A DNA stretch of 7,259 nucleotides from an uncultured Actinomycetes bacterium (GCA_945957335.1 CAMFLJ010000195.1:1-7259); one strand, 5' to 3'. Counted from the stretch's first letter, positions 1 to 6,219 are shown. The notes: generated from the sequence alone by a model not told the origin. Numbers and translations are program-made.

Positions 1-630
1 GGCACCGTCGCCGCCGTGACCCTCACCGTCGGCCAGTCGGTCGGCGCCGCCTCCACCACGGCCGACGTCGTGATCGTCGGCCCGGGCGGGATGGAGATCA
101 CCACCGCCGTCGGCGTCGACCAGATCGCCGACGTGAAGGTCGGCCAGAGGGCGACCGTCCTGCCCGACGGCGCCGACGCCCCGCTCCCCGGTCAGGTGGT
201 GGCCGTCGGCCTGGCCCCCACGACCTCCACCCGGACGACCACCTACGCCGTCACGATCGGCCTCGACGGCGGAGGCACCGGCCTGTTCAACGGCTCCACC
301 GCCACCGTGGCGATCACCACGGCCGGCGCCACGTCGGTGCTGGCCGTGCCGACGTCGGCCGTGCTCGTCAACGGCACCGACCGCACGGTGACCGTCGTCG
401 ACGGTGGCACCACCTCGACGGTGCACGTGACCACCGGCGTCGTCGGCTCGCAGTGGACCCAGGTCACCAGCGGCCTCGACGCCGGGCAGCAGGTGGTGGT
501 CGCCGACCTCTCCCAGCCCCTCCCCGGCTCGGCCACCTCGTCGTCCTCGACGACGGGCACCGGCACGGGCGCGACCAACCGCAACGGCGCCACCGGCTTC
601 CCGACCGGGGGCGTCCGCCCCGGGGGATGA
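1..630 (+). CDS. Efflux membrane-fusion (periplasmic adaptor) protein, HlyD/MacA-like, 5' end missing
   Basis: The reading frame is open from the first base and ends at TGA 628-630, giving 209 visible residues; the N-terminus lies outside the window. The fragment opens with GTVAAVTLTVGQSVG, which matches the second half of the lipoyl-like hairpin of membrane-fusion proteins. A beta-barrel region follows (about residues 25-100, including IADVKVGQRATVLPDG and a PLPGQVVAVG strand). After it comes a membrane-proximal domain (about 100-170, with VLAVPTSAVLVNG and the late SGLDAGQQVVVADL). Proteins of this family link an inner-membrane transporter to export across the envelope; in actinomycetes they usually accompany MacB-type ABC ATPase/permease genes. 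None lies downstream here, so partners may be to the left. The last ~40 residues form a Ser/Thr/Gly/Asn-rich, probably disordered tail. The substrate cannot be told. The family call is firm; the MacA-like subtype is an inference. Confidence 0.85.
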   Translation, partial: GTVAAVTLTVGQSVGAASTTADVVIVGPGGMEITTAVGVDQIADVKVGQRATVLPDGADAPLPGQVVAVGLAPTTSTRTTTYAVTIGLDGGGTGLFNGSTATVAITTAGATSVLAVPTSAVLVNGTDRTVTVVDGGTTSTVHVTTGVVGSQWTQVTSGLDAGQQVVVADLSQPLPGSATSSSSTTGTGTGATNRNGATGFPTGGVRPGG

Positions 631-735
631 CGGGCTCGGCCCTCCATCCCCGACCCTCACCGAGCCACCCGCCGACCCCGATCCCGACCGGAACCCGAGA
701 CCCGCCACGCCGGCGGCCACCCGCAGGAGCCCACC
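631..735. other. 105-bp intergenic gap between adaptor and DUF5666-type gene
   Basis: The gap is C-rich on the + strand and holds no convincing hairpin terminator or sigma-70-like promoter that I can see, apart from the AGGAG ribosome-binding site at 725-729. Absence of a terminator is compatible with co-transcription of the adaptor and the membrane protein, but this is weak negative evidence. Confidence 0.4.
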
Positions 736-1674
736 ATGACCATCCCGCCCGAGCCCGGCCCGCCCACCCCCGAGGGGTCGGCACCGCCTCCCGTGCCGCC
801 GCCCGGGACCGTCCCGCCCTACACCGGGCAGCCCGCGGAGCCACCGGCCCCCGCCAAGGGCTCGACGGTGCGCAACTGGGTCATCACCGGCGTGGCCGCC
901 GCGGTCCTGGCCGTCGTCGCCATCCTCGCCATCCAGCACTTCAGCGCCAGCGGCTCGAGCGCCACGCCCACCCCCACACCCCCCGTCGGCTACCAGGGCC
1001 GCGGTGGACGGGGCGGCACGGTGGGGACGATCTCCACGATCTCCGGGACCTCGCTCACCGTCGCCGGCCAGGACGGCACCACCACCTCGGTCTCGACCGA
1101 CGCATCCACCGTCGTGACCCGCACGGTCGACGGCACCCTCTCGCAGGTCGTGGTGGGCGACACGATCTCGGCGATCGGTGACGTGAGCGGCACCACCGTG
1201 GCGGCGACGCGCATCGTCGACCAGGGCGCCAACGCCAACCTCAACCCGAACGGCAACGGCACGGGCAACGGGACGGGCAACCAGCCCGGAAGCGGCAACG
1301 GCACCACCAACGGGACGCGGCCTCGTGGCTCCGGCGGGGGCCAGGGCCAGGGCAACCGCCAGGGGCAGGGCCAGGGCGGCCAGAACGGCGCCCGGGGCAA
1401 GGTCACCGCGGTGTCGGGCACGACCCTGACCGTCACCGCCAACGACGGCACGACCTACACCGTCACCACCACCTCGACCACCGCGGTCACCGTCACCACG
1501 ACCGGCGCGGTCTCCGACCTGAAGGTCGGTGACACCGTCCGGGTGATGGGACAGGCGGGCACCGACGGCGTCGTCGCCGCGACCCGCATCATCGAAGGCA
1601 CCCTGCCCGCCGGCGGCTTCGGCGGCGGGGGCTTCGGGCCTGGGGAGGGCGGCCCCGCCCAGGGCGGCGCGTAG
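736..1674 (+). CDS. Single-pass membrane protein with two DUF5666-type beta repeats
   Basis: A 312-residue protein. ATG 736 is preceded by AGGAG at 725-729 with a 6-nt spacing, which supports this start. Residues 1-45 are Pro-rich and probably cytoplasmic. Residues 47-69 form one hydrophobic helix, so the rest is probably outside the membrane. Two related beta-rich repeats follow at about 93-161 and 219-286. Each has the pattern G-x-V/I-x-x-[IV]-S-G-T-[ST]-L-T-V, then D-G-T-T, then V-G-D-T-[IV] and V-A-A-T-R-I. This is the layout of the uncharacterised DUF5666 family. The repeats are joined by a Gly/Asn/Gln-rich linker (about 166-218), and the C-terminus is Gly-rich. The gene follows the efflux adaptor after 105 bp on the same strand and may share its transcript. 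Function is unknown; an envelope-associated or secretion-related structural role is only a guess. Gene confidence is high; the domain name rests on pattern recognition. Confidence 0.85.
   Translation: MTIPPEPGPPTPEGSAPPPVPPPGTVPPYTGQPAEPPAPAKGSTVRNWVITGVAAAVLAVVAILAIQHFSASGSSATPTPTPPVGYQGRGGRGGTVGTISTISGTSLTVAGQDGTTTSVSTDASTVVTRTVDGTLSQVVVGDTISAIGDVSGTTVAATRIVDQGANANLNPNGNGTGNGTGNQPGSGNGTTNGTRPRGSGGGQGQGNRQGQGQGGQNGARGKVTAVSGTTLTVTANDGTTYTVTTTSTTAVTVTTTGAVSDLKVGDTVRVMGQAGTDGVVAATRIIEGTLPAGGFGGGGFGPGEGGPAQGGA
1249..1389 (+). repeat. Low-complexity Gly/Asn/Gln linker-coding repeats
   Basis: Within the DUF5666-type gene, imperfect 6-9 bp units occur in tandem: first variants of GGCAACGGSACG, encoding Asn-Gly-Thr-Gly, then variants of GGCCAGGGC, encoding Gly-Gln. 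They encode the flexible linker between the two beta repeats (residues 172-218). Such tracts change length easily by slippage, so linker length may vary between related strains. The reading frame stays open throughout. Confidence 0.7.
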
Positions 1675-1687
1675 CCCTCACCCGGGA

Positions 1688-1722
1688 GGCCCGGGCCGTG
1701 GTTCCCGCCCCCGGCCCGGGCC
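1688..1722. terminator. Inverted repeat between convergent genes (hairpin A)
   Basis: GGCCCGGGCCG (1688-1698) pairs with CGGCCCGGGCC (1712-1722): an 11-bp perfect stem with a 13-nt loop. It lies 14 bp past the stop of the DUF5666-type gene and 34 bp past the stop of the opposing molybdoenzyme gene. There is no T-tract on either side, so it would be a GC-rich, U-poor terminator, as is common in high-GC actinomycetes. Each arm contains the self-complementary 10-mer GGCCCGGGCC. Confidence 0.5.
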
Positions 1723-1749
1723 ACCACCCGCCCCACGAGACGGGTGGTG
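1722..1749. terminator. Inverted repeat between convergent genes (hairpin B)
   Basis: CACCACCCG (1722-1730) pairs with CGGGTGGTG (1741-1749): a 9-bp perfect stem with a 10-nt loop, ending 6 bp before the stop of the leftward molybdoenzyme gene. It shares one base with hairpin A. The position fits a terminator for the leftward genes and a backup for the rightward pair. No T-tract is present. Confidence 0.5.
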
Positions 1750-1755
1750 TGGCGA

Positions 1756-3999
1756 TCAGGCCGAGGCCATCGCCGCCCACACCCGCTGCGGGGTGCACGG
1801 CAGGTCGAGGTGGCGCACCCCGAGGTGGGCGAGCGCGTCGACCACCGCGTTCTGCACGGCCGGCGTGGCGCCGATGCTGCCGGACTCGCCGATGCCCTTG
1901 GCCCCGAGGGGGTTGAGCGGCGTGGGGGTCTCCATGGTGAGCACCTCGAAGGAGGGCAGCTCGGCCGCCGAGATCACGCCGTAGTCGGCGAAGGTCGAGG
2001 TGAGCGGGTTGCCGTCGTCGTCGAACAGGACCTCCTCGAGGAGGGCCTGGGCGACGCCCTGGGCGATGCCGCCGTGCACCTGGCCGTGGGCCAGCAGCGG
2101 GTTGATGATCACGCCGGCGTCGTCGACCCCGAGGAAGCGGGTGAGCTCGACCGCCCCGGTGTCGGCGTCGACCTCGACGACGGCCACGTGGGTGCCGAAC
2201 GGGAAGGTGGAGCCGTCCTGGGTGAGCTCGCCGAGGGTGACGAGCGGGTCGGCCGCCCGGGCCTGGGCCACCAGCTCCCACGCCACGGTGACCGACGGCG
2301 TGCCCACCACGTGGAACTCGCCACGGTCGGTGTCGAGCACGACGTCGGCGGGGTTGGCCTCGAGCAGCTCGGCGGCGACGTGGCGGGCCGCCTCGACGAG
2401 GCGCTCGCTGGCGTCGGCCACCGACGCGCCGGAGATCTGCACCGAGCGCGAGCCGCCGGTGATCTGGCCCGAGGGCACGAGGTCGGTGTCGCCGTGGACG
2501 ACATCGATGTGGTCCATCGGCACGCCGAGGCGGTCCGACGCCAGCATCTTCCAGGTGGTGACGTGGCCCTGGCCGTAGGGCGTGGCGCCGGTGACGACGC
2601 GGAAGCGGCCGTCGTGGAGGAGCTCGACCGAGCCGTGCTCGGAGCCGCCGCCGGGGGCGGTGACCTCGACGTAGGAGGCCAGGCCGATGCCGAGCAGCTT
2701 GTCGTCGCCGGCCTGGCGACGGCGCTCCTGCTCGGCCCGCAGCTCGGCGTAGCCGACCGCGTCGAGGGCCATCTCGAGGGCGGCCGGGTAGTCACCGACG
2801 TCGTAGACCGTGCCGGTGGGCGTCGTGTACGGGAACGCCTCGGGCGGCACGAAGTTGCGACGGCGCACCTCGGCCGGGTCCATGCCGATCTCGGTGGCAT
2901 AGAGGTCGACCATGCGCTCCATGCAGGCGGCGGCCTCGGGCCGGCCGGCGCCGCGGTAGGAGGTGTTGGGCGTGGTGGTGGTGAGCACGGAGCGCCACGC
3001 CACCTCGACGTCGGCGATGTCGTAGACGCCGGTGGCCATCATGCGGGTCATCACCGGCAGGAACGCGCTCATCATCCCGTGGGCGCCGGCGTCCTGGGTG
3101 ATGTCGAGGCGGTAGTGGGTGATGCGGCCGTCGCGGGTGCCACCGATGGTGGCGTCGAGGACCTGGGCCCGGCCGTGGGCCAGGGCCTGCATCGAGGCGG
3201 TGCGGTCCTCGGCCCACACGACCGGCCGGCCGGTGCGCTTGGCGAGCACGCCGAGCAGCACGTCCTCCGGGAACGGCGTGCCCTTGGCCCCGAAGCCGCC
3301 GCCGACGTCGGGCACGATCACGCGGACCTTCTCACCCGGGAGGTCGTGGTACGTGCAGTACATGTTCTGGGCGACCTTGAAGCCCTGGCACGAGATGTGC
3401 TGGACGAGCTGGTCGCCCTCCCACCACGCCGCCGAGGCACGGCCCTCGATCGGGCAGGCGGCGACGCGCTGGTTGAGGATGCGGTGGCTCACCACGACCT
3501 CGGCGTCGACGGGTGCGCCGGAGAGGGGCTCGGAGCCCATGGCCACGTTCGAGCCGTGCTCGGGGTGCACGAGGGTGGCGTCGGTGAGGGCGGCGTCGAG
3601 GGTGACCACGGGGTCGAGCGGGTCGTAGTCGACGATCACGGCCTCGCACGCGTCGACCGCCTGGGCGAGGGTCTCGGCCACGACGGCGACGATGGGCTCG
3701 CCCACGAAGCGCACGCGGTCGGCTGCCAGGATCGGGCGGGCGAGGGTTGGCGGCATCGGCACGAGGCCACCGGGCATCACGTTGTTGGCCAGGTCGGCGG
3801 CCACCACGACGTCGAGCACACCGGGCATCGAGCGGGCGTCGTCGACGTCGATCGAGGTGATCAGGCCGTGGGCCAGCGGCGAGCGCACGAACTCTACGTG
3901 GGCCATGCCCTCGCGCTGGAGGTTCGCGATGTAGGTGCCCTGCCCGGTGAGGAACCGCGGGTCCTCGACGCGCTGGACCTCGTGACCCAGGATGCTCAT
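1756..3999 (-). CDS. Xanthine dehydrogenase/CoxL-family molybdopterin-binding large subunit (form-II-like), orphan
   Basis: A 747-residue molybdenum hydroxylase large subunit, close to the usual size. The N-terminal domain starts GHEVQRVEDPRFLTGQGTY and holds VRFVGEPIVAVVAE. Molybdopterin-binding motifs follow in order: DVGGGFGAKG (about 231-240), SYRGAGR (347-353), YGQGH (475-479), GGSRSVQISG (515-524), DAGVIINP (627-634) and GIGESG, whose Glu705 matches the family's catalytic Glu. True form I CO dehydrogenases carry VAYRCSFR at the active-site loop; SYRGAGR instead fits form II, so CO is unlikely and an aldehyde, purine or other heterocycle is more plausible. The substrate is unknown. Such subunits normally work with an FAD subunit and a [2Fe-2S] subunit; neither adjoins here. 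ATG 3999 was chosen because GGGGGAG (4004-4010) precedes it; an in-frame GTG at 4023 lacks this support. The gene follows the multicopper oxidase after 70 bp on the same strand. Confidence 0.93.
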   Translation of the reverse strand: MSILGHEVQRVEDPRFLTGQGTYIANLQREGMAHVEFVRSPLAHGLITSIDVDDARSMPGVLDVVVAADLANNVMPGGLVPMPPTLARPILAADRVRFVGEPIVAVVAETLAQAVDACEAVIVDYDPLDPVVTLDAALTDATLVHPEHGSNVAMGSEPLSGAPVDAEVVVSHRILNQRVAACPIEGRASAAWWEGDQLVQHISCQGFKVAQNMYCTYHDLPGEKVRVIVPDVGGGFGAKGTPFPEDVLLGVLAKRTGRPVVWAEDRTASMQALAHGRAQVLDATIGGTRDGRITHYRLDITQDAGAHGMMSAFLPVMTRMMATGVYDIADVEVAWRSVLTTTTPNTSYRGAGRPEAAACMERMVDLYATEIGMDPAEVRRRNFVPPEAFPYTTPTGTVYDVGDYPAALEMALDAVGYAELRAEQERRRQAGDDKLLGIGLASYVEVTAPGGGSEHGSVELLHDGRFRVVTGATPYGQGHVTTWKMLASDRLGVPMDHIDVVHGDTDLVPSGQITGGSRSVQISGASVADASERLVEAARHVAAELLEANPADVVLDTDRGEFHVVGTPSVTVAWELVAQARAADPLVTLGELTQDGSTFPFGTHVAVVEVDADTGAVELTRFLGVDDAGVIINPLLAHGQVHGGIAQGVAQALLEEVLFDDDGNPLTSTFADYGVISAAELPSFEVLTMETPTPLNPLGAKGIGESGSIGATPAVQNAVVDALAHLGVRHLDLPCTPQRVWAAMASA

Positions 4000-4069
4000 G
4001 CCTCTCCCCCTTGCCGCCGGCACCGCTGCCGGAGACGGCGAGGCTACCGCTGCGCGGCCGGCCGGCTCC
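4000..4069 (-). other. 70-bp gap between multicopper oxidase and CoxL-like gene with small hairpin and palindrome
   Basis: The gap holds CCGGCA/TGCCGG (4017-4022 and 4027-4032, 4-nt loop) and the self-complementary CGGCCGGCCG (4055-4064). There is no T-tract. A weak TAGCCT hexamer (4041-4046, - strand) has no recognisable -35 partner. The hairpin could attenuate read-through between the two genes, but it is short. Co-transcription with the upstream oxidase seems as likely as independent expression. Confidence 0.35.
4004..4010 (-). promoter_or_regulatory. Ribosome-binding site fixing the CoxL-like start
   Basis: On the - strand, GGGGGAG is followed by AGGC and then ATG (3999-3997), a 4-nt spacing, or slightly more if the overlapping GGAGAGG is used. 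This supports the ATG at 3999 over the upstream in-frame GTG at 4023, which would put the site inside the coding region. Confidence 0.65.
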
Positions 4070-5563
4070 TCACGCCACCCGGATGGTGGCCATCATCCCC
4101 AGGTCCTCGTGATCGAGGATGTGGCAGTGGAACACCGTCGTCCCGGCGAGGTCGGCGAACGGGATGCGCAGCCGCACCCAGCCACCGGCCGGGACGTTCA
4201 CCGTGTCGCGCCAACCCGGGTCGGGCGCGCCATCCGATCGGGACACGACGCGGAACGGCCACACGTGGAGGTGGAACGGGTGATCCATCATCGACACGTT
4301 GGTGATCGTCCACTCCTCGACGGTGCCGAGGGCCGCGGTGACGTCGATCCGGCCGGCGTCGAAGGAGCGGCCGTCGATCACGAACTGGCCCGAGCCCATC
4401 CCCATCGCGCCCATGGTCACGGTGCGAGTGGCCGAGACCCCGGAGACGTCGGGCCGTGCGGGTGGCGTGGGCGCGACCACGGCGGGGGCCTCGCCCGTGC
4501 CGGTGGGCCGGACCTCGAGCAGCGCCGTCGGCGTCGCCGAGCCCGCGGACGAGGAGGCCGACGAGCCGCCGCCCATCATCCCGCCGCCGCCCATCCCGGA
4601 CCCACCCATGCCCATGCCGCCTCGGGCGACGGTGGCCGCCCGAAGGGTGAGCGGATCGGTGCCCACGGGCACCAGGAGCTCGGCCCGCTGGCCCGGCACG
4701 AGCCGCAGCTCGTCGAGCTCGACCGGCCGGTCGAGGGCGCCCTGGTCGGTGCCGGCCAGGGTGAGGCGCCCCGACGACAGCGACAGCACGAGGAACCGGC
4801 TGGCGCAGGCGTTGAGGATGCGCCAGCGCTCGAGCGTGCCCGCCTGCGGGCTGATCGTCGGCGCCACCGCGCCGTTCACCAGCACCACGTCACCCTCGCG
4901 GCCCATCTGCTTCTCTGCGGTGCTCACCGCGAGTGCTGCGGCGTCGCTGCCGATGCGGGGGTCGGAGATCACCAGCACCCGGTCGGATGCGCCCACCGGG
5001 GTCTCGGGTGCCTCCACCACGATCGCCCCCGCCATGCCGGCCGACACCTGGTCGGCCACCTCGCCGTGGTGGTGGGGGTGGTACCAGAACAGCCCGGGCG
5101 GGTGGTCGGCCGGGATCTCGTAGCGGTAGGAGTGCGTCCCGCCGGGATCGACCATCACGAACAGGTCGTCGGCGTCACCCTCGGGCGAGACGTGCAGGCC
5201 ATGGGTGTGGAGGTTCGTGGGCACGTCGAGCCCGTTGCGCAACGTGATGCGCAGGGTGTCGCCCGGACGCACCCTCAGGGTGGGCCCAGGCACCGAGCCG
5301 GCGTAGGCGAGGGCGTAGCGCTGTCCGCTGCCCCACGGCACCATCACCGGCGTGGCGGCCAGATCGACGTCGAGGGCTCCGGCCGCGCTCCGCAGCTCGG
5401 TCGGGGCCGGCAGCGGCGCCCCACCGGCCGGGAGCTCGAGCGATGCCGCGCCGCCGTCGGCGCCACCCCCGCCACCGGGCGAGCACGCCGCCACCACGAC
5501 CGCGGCCGCGCCGGCGCCCAGCAGCCCCAGGGCGGTGCGCCTGCTGATCTCGGGGACTGCCAA
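4070..5563 (-). CDS. Tat-exported lipoprotein multicopper oxidase
   Basis: A 497-residue copper enzyme of the three-cupredoxin-domain, CueO/laccase-like type; such enzymes oxidise substrates such as Cu(I), phenols or Mn(II) and reduce O2 to water. The N-terminus has a Tat motif SRRTALG (7-13), a hydrophobic stretch, and a lipobox-like VAAC ending at Cys27, so it is probably anchored outside the membrane as a lipoprotein. All four copper motifs are intact: HTHGLH (119-124), WYHPHHHG (160-167), HPFHLH (428-433) and HCHILDHEDLGM (479-490), the last with the type-1 Cys480 and axial Met490. A Met/Gly-rich loop (about 316-331), followed by a Ser/Gly tract, and a second short Met cluster (384-390) suggest copper handling, as in CueO-like enzymes. 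The start is TTG, supported by GGAG at 5569-5572 with 5-nt spacing. The CoxL-like gene follows. The true substrate is unknown. Confidence 0.93.
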   Translation of the reverse strand: MAVPEISRRTALGLLGAGAAAVVVAACSPGGGGGADGGAASLELPAGGAPLPAPTELRSAAGALDVDLAATPVMVPWGSGQRYALAYAGSVPGPTLRVRPGDTLRITLRNGLDVPTNLHTHGLHVSPEGDADDLFVMVDPGGTHSYRYEIPADHPPGLFWYHPHHHGEVADQVSAGMAGAIVVEAPETPVGASDRVLVISDPRIGSDAAALAVSTAEKQMGREGDVVLVNGAVAPTISPQAGTLERWRILNACASRFLVLSLSSGRLTLAGTDQGALDRPVELDELRLVPGQRAELLVPVGTDPLTLRAATVARGGMGMGGSGMGGGGMMGGGSSASSSAGSATPTALLEVRPTGTGEAPAVVAPTPPARPDVSGVSATRTVTMGAMGMGSGQFVIDGRSFDAGRIDVTAALGTVEEWTITNVSMMDHPFHLHVWPFRVVSRSDGAPDPGWRDTVNVPAGGWVRLRIPFADLAGTTVFHCHILDHEDLGMMATIRVA

Positions 5564-5568
5564 GGTGG

Positions 5569-5572
5569 CTCC
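5569..5572 (-). promoter_or_regulatory. Ribosome-binding site supporting a TTG start for the multicopper oxidase
   Basis: On the - strand, GGAG is followed by CCACC and then TTG (5563-5561). The TTG places the twin-arginine motif at residues 8-9, a short n-region but an acceptable one. No in-frame ATG lies before the Tat motif, so the rare TTG start looks real. Confidence 0.65.
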
Positions 5573-5593
5573 AGGGGTCGGCCGCCGTCCTTC

Positions 5594-5625
5594 GACGGTA
5601 CCCCCGGGGGTGTGCTGGCGACCAT
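5594..5625 (-). promoter_or_regulatory. Candidate promoter for the multicopper oxidase
   Basis: On the - strand, a -10-like TACCGT (5600-5595) sits inside GGGTACCGTC (5603-5594). A weak -35-like TGGTCG (5624-5619) lies 18 nt upstream. The 10-mer differs by one base from the element before the PPOX gene and lies at the same distance from the start codon. The spacer contains the perfect 12-bp palindrome ACCCCCGGGGGT (5600-5611), a possible operator overlapping the -10 edge. Confidence 0.4.
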
Positions 5626-5653
5626 CACCCGTCTGGGTGGTTCGTCACGGGCA

Positions 5654-5673
5654 CGGCGGCAGCAGGGCCGCCG
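5654..5673 (-). terminator. Candidate terminator hairpin after the PPOX gene
   Basis: CGGCGGC (5654-5660) pairs with GCCGCCG (5667-5673): a 7-bp GC stem with a 6-nt loop, starting 3 bp past the stop of the PPOX gene in the direction of transcription. There is no T-tract. If it works, the multicopper oxidase would need its own promoter, which agrees with the candidate at 5594-5625. Confidence 0.35.
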
Positions 5674-5676
5674 GGC

Positions 5677-6189
5677 TCACTCGTTGTCGATGAACTCCGC
5701 AGTGGTGCCGGCCAGCGGCATGCCGGCCTGGCCGAGCTTGCGGTGGTCCCACGAGCGGACCCGGGTCGGGTCGATGCGCACGATGACCCGCTTGTTCATC
5801 ATGATCTCGACGAACGGGCGCATCTCTTCGGTGTACGGGCCGTTGTAGCGCTCGAACACGCTGATCGCCGGGGCCCAGTACTCGTCGGCGGTGGTGTCGT
5901 CGATGATCACCGCGTCGCCCTCGATGGCCACGCCGCGCAGCTGGTCGTAGGTCTTGCCCGCCTCGATCATCACCACGGCCCGCGGGTCGCGCTGGAGGTT
6001 CACGGCCTTCTGCGACTTGAGCTTGGTCTCGAAGTAGATCGCCCCGTCGATGTAGCCGTACCACATGGCCGTCAGGTGGGGCAGCCCGTTGGCACCGATG
6101 GTGGCGAGCGTGGCGGTGCGGCTGCGCTCGATGAAGGCGGTGACCTCGTCGTCGGTCATCACGATCTGGGATCGCTGGTTGGTGCCCAT
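5677..6189 (-). CDS. PPOX-class (pyridoxamine-phosphate-oxidase-like) flavin/F420 oxidoreductase
   Basis: A 170-residue split-barrel protein of the size usual for this superfamily. Visible hallmarks are a helix then strand, ATLATIGANGLPHLTAMWYGY (25-45), then IYFETKLKSQKAVNLQRDP (51-69), where the basic residues would contact cofactor phosphate, then AVVMIEAG, VAIEGDAVII and the late SWDHRKLGQAG (146-156). In actinomycetes many relatives bind coenzyme F420 or FMN and reduce varied substrates; others bind haem or biliverdin. Which cofactor is used here cannot be decided from sequence alone. ATG 6189 was chosen because GGGGAGGGG (6197-6205) lies 7 nt upstream; a TTG at 6249 in the same frame would run through the candidate promoter, and a second ATG lies 10 codons in. 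The gene sits between the CoA-transferase and the multicopper oxidase on the same strand, with 103-bp and 113-bp gaps, so it is probably a separate unit. Confidence 0.92.
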   Translation of the reverse strand: MGTNQRSQIVMTDDEVTAFIERSRTATLATIGANGLPHLTAMWYGYIDGAIYFETKLKSQKAVNLQRDPRAVVMIEAGKTYDQLRGVAIEGDAVIIDDTTADEYWAPAISVFERYNGPYTEEMRPFVEIMMNKRVIVRIDPTRVRSWDHRKLGQAGMPLAGTTAEFIDNE

Positions 6190-6196
6190 CGGTGTT

Positions 6197-6205
6197 CCCC
6201 TCCCC
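6197..6205 (-). promoter_or_regulatory. Ribosome-binding site deciding the PPOX start
   Basis: On the - strand, GGGGAGGGG is followed by a 7-nt spacer and ATG (6189-6187). It picks the MGTNQRSQ start over the upstream TTG at 6249 and over the internal ATG ten codons later. Confidence 0.65.
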
Positions 6206-6219
6206 TGGTCCGGTGGCGA

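Noticed and set aside
453..1181. Overlapping + strand frame across the adaptor, gap and DUF5666-type gene
   Set aside because: Its product is almost entirely Arg, Pro, His and Gly, typical of a frame-shifted reading of GC-rich coding DNA. It conflicts with two well-supported genes.
1249..1389. Tandem short repeats as a possible CRISPR or mobile repeat array
   Set aside because: Units are only 6-9 bp, imperfect, in frame, and have no unique spacers. They are a coding low-complexity linker.
1756..3999. Calling the molybdoenzyme an aerobic carbon monoxide dehydrogenase
   Set aside because: Form I CO dehydrogenase has the VAYRCSFR loop with the copper-binding Cys. This protein has SYRGAGR at that place and no coxM or coxS beside it.
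4000..4023. Upstream GTG start (4023) adding eight residues to the CoxL-like protein
   Set aside because: The GGGGGAG ribosome-binding site at 4004-4010 favours ATG 3999, and the MSILGHEV start fits family N-termini better than MPAARGRG.
1744..4305. A very long open frame on the + strand (853 codons), longer than the gene opposite it
   Set aside because: It lies antisense to the CoxL-like gene, which has all the family motifs. Its product is a Gly/Val/Asp/His/Arg-rich string with no recognisable domain, as expected for the shadow frame of a strongly GC3-biased gene. The same applies to the + strand frame at 3992-5848 opposite the multicopper oxidase.
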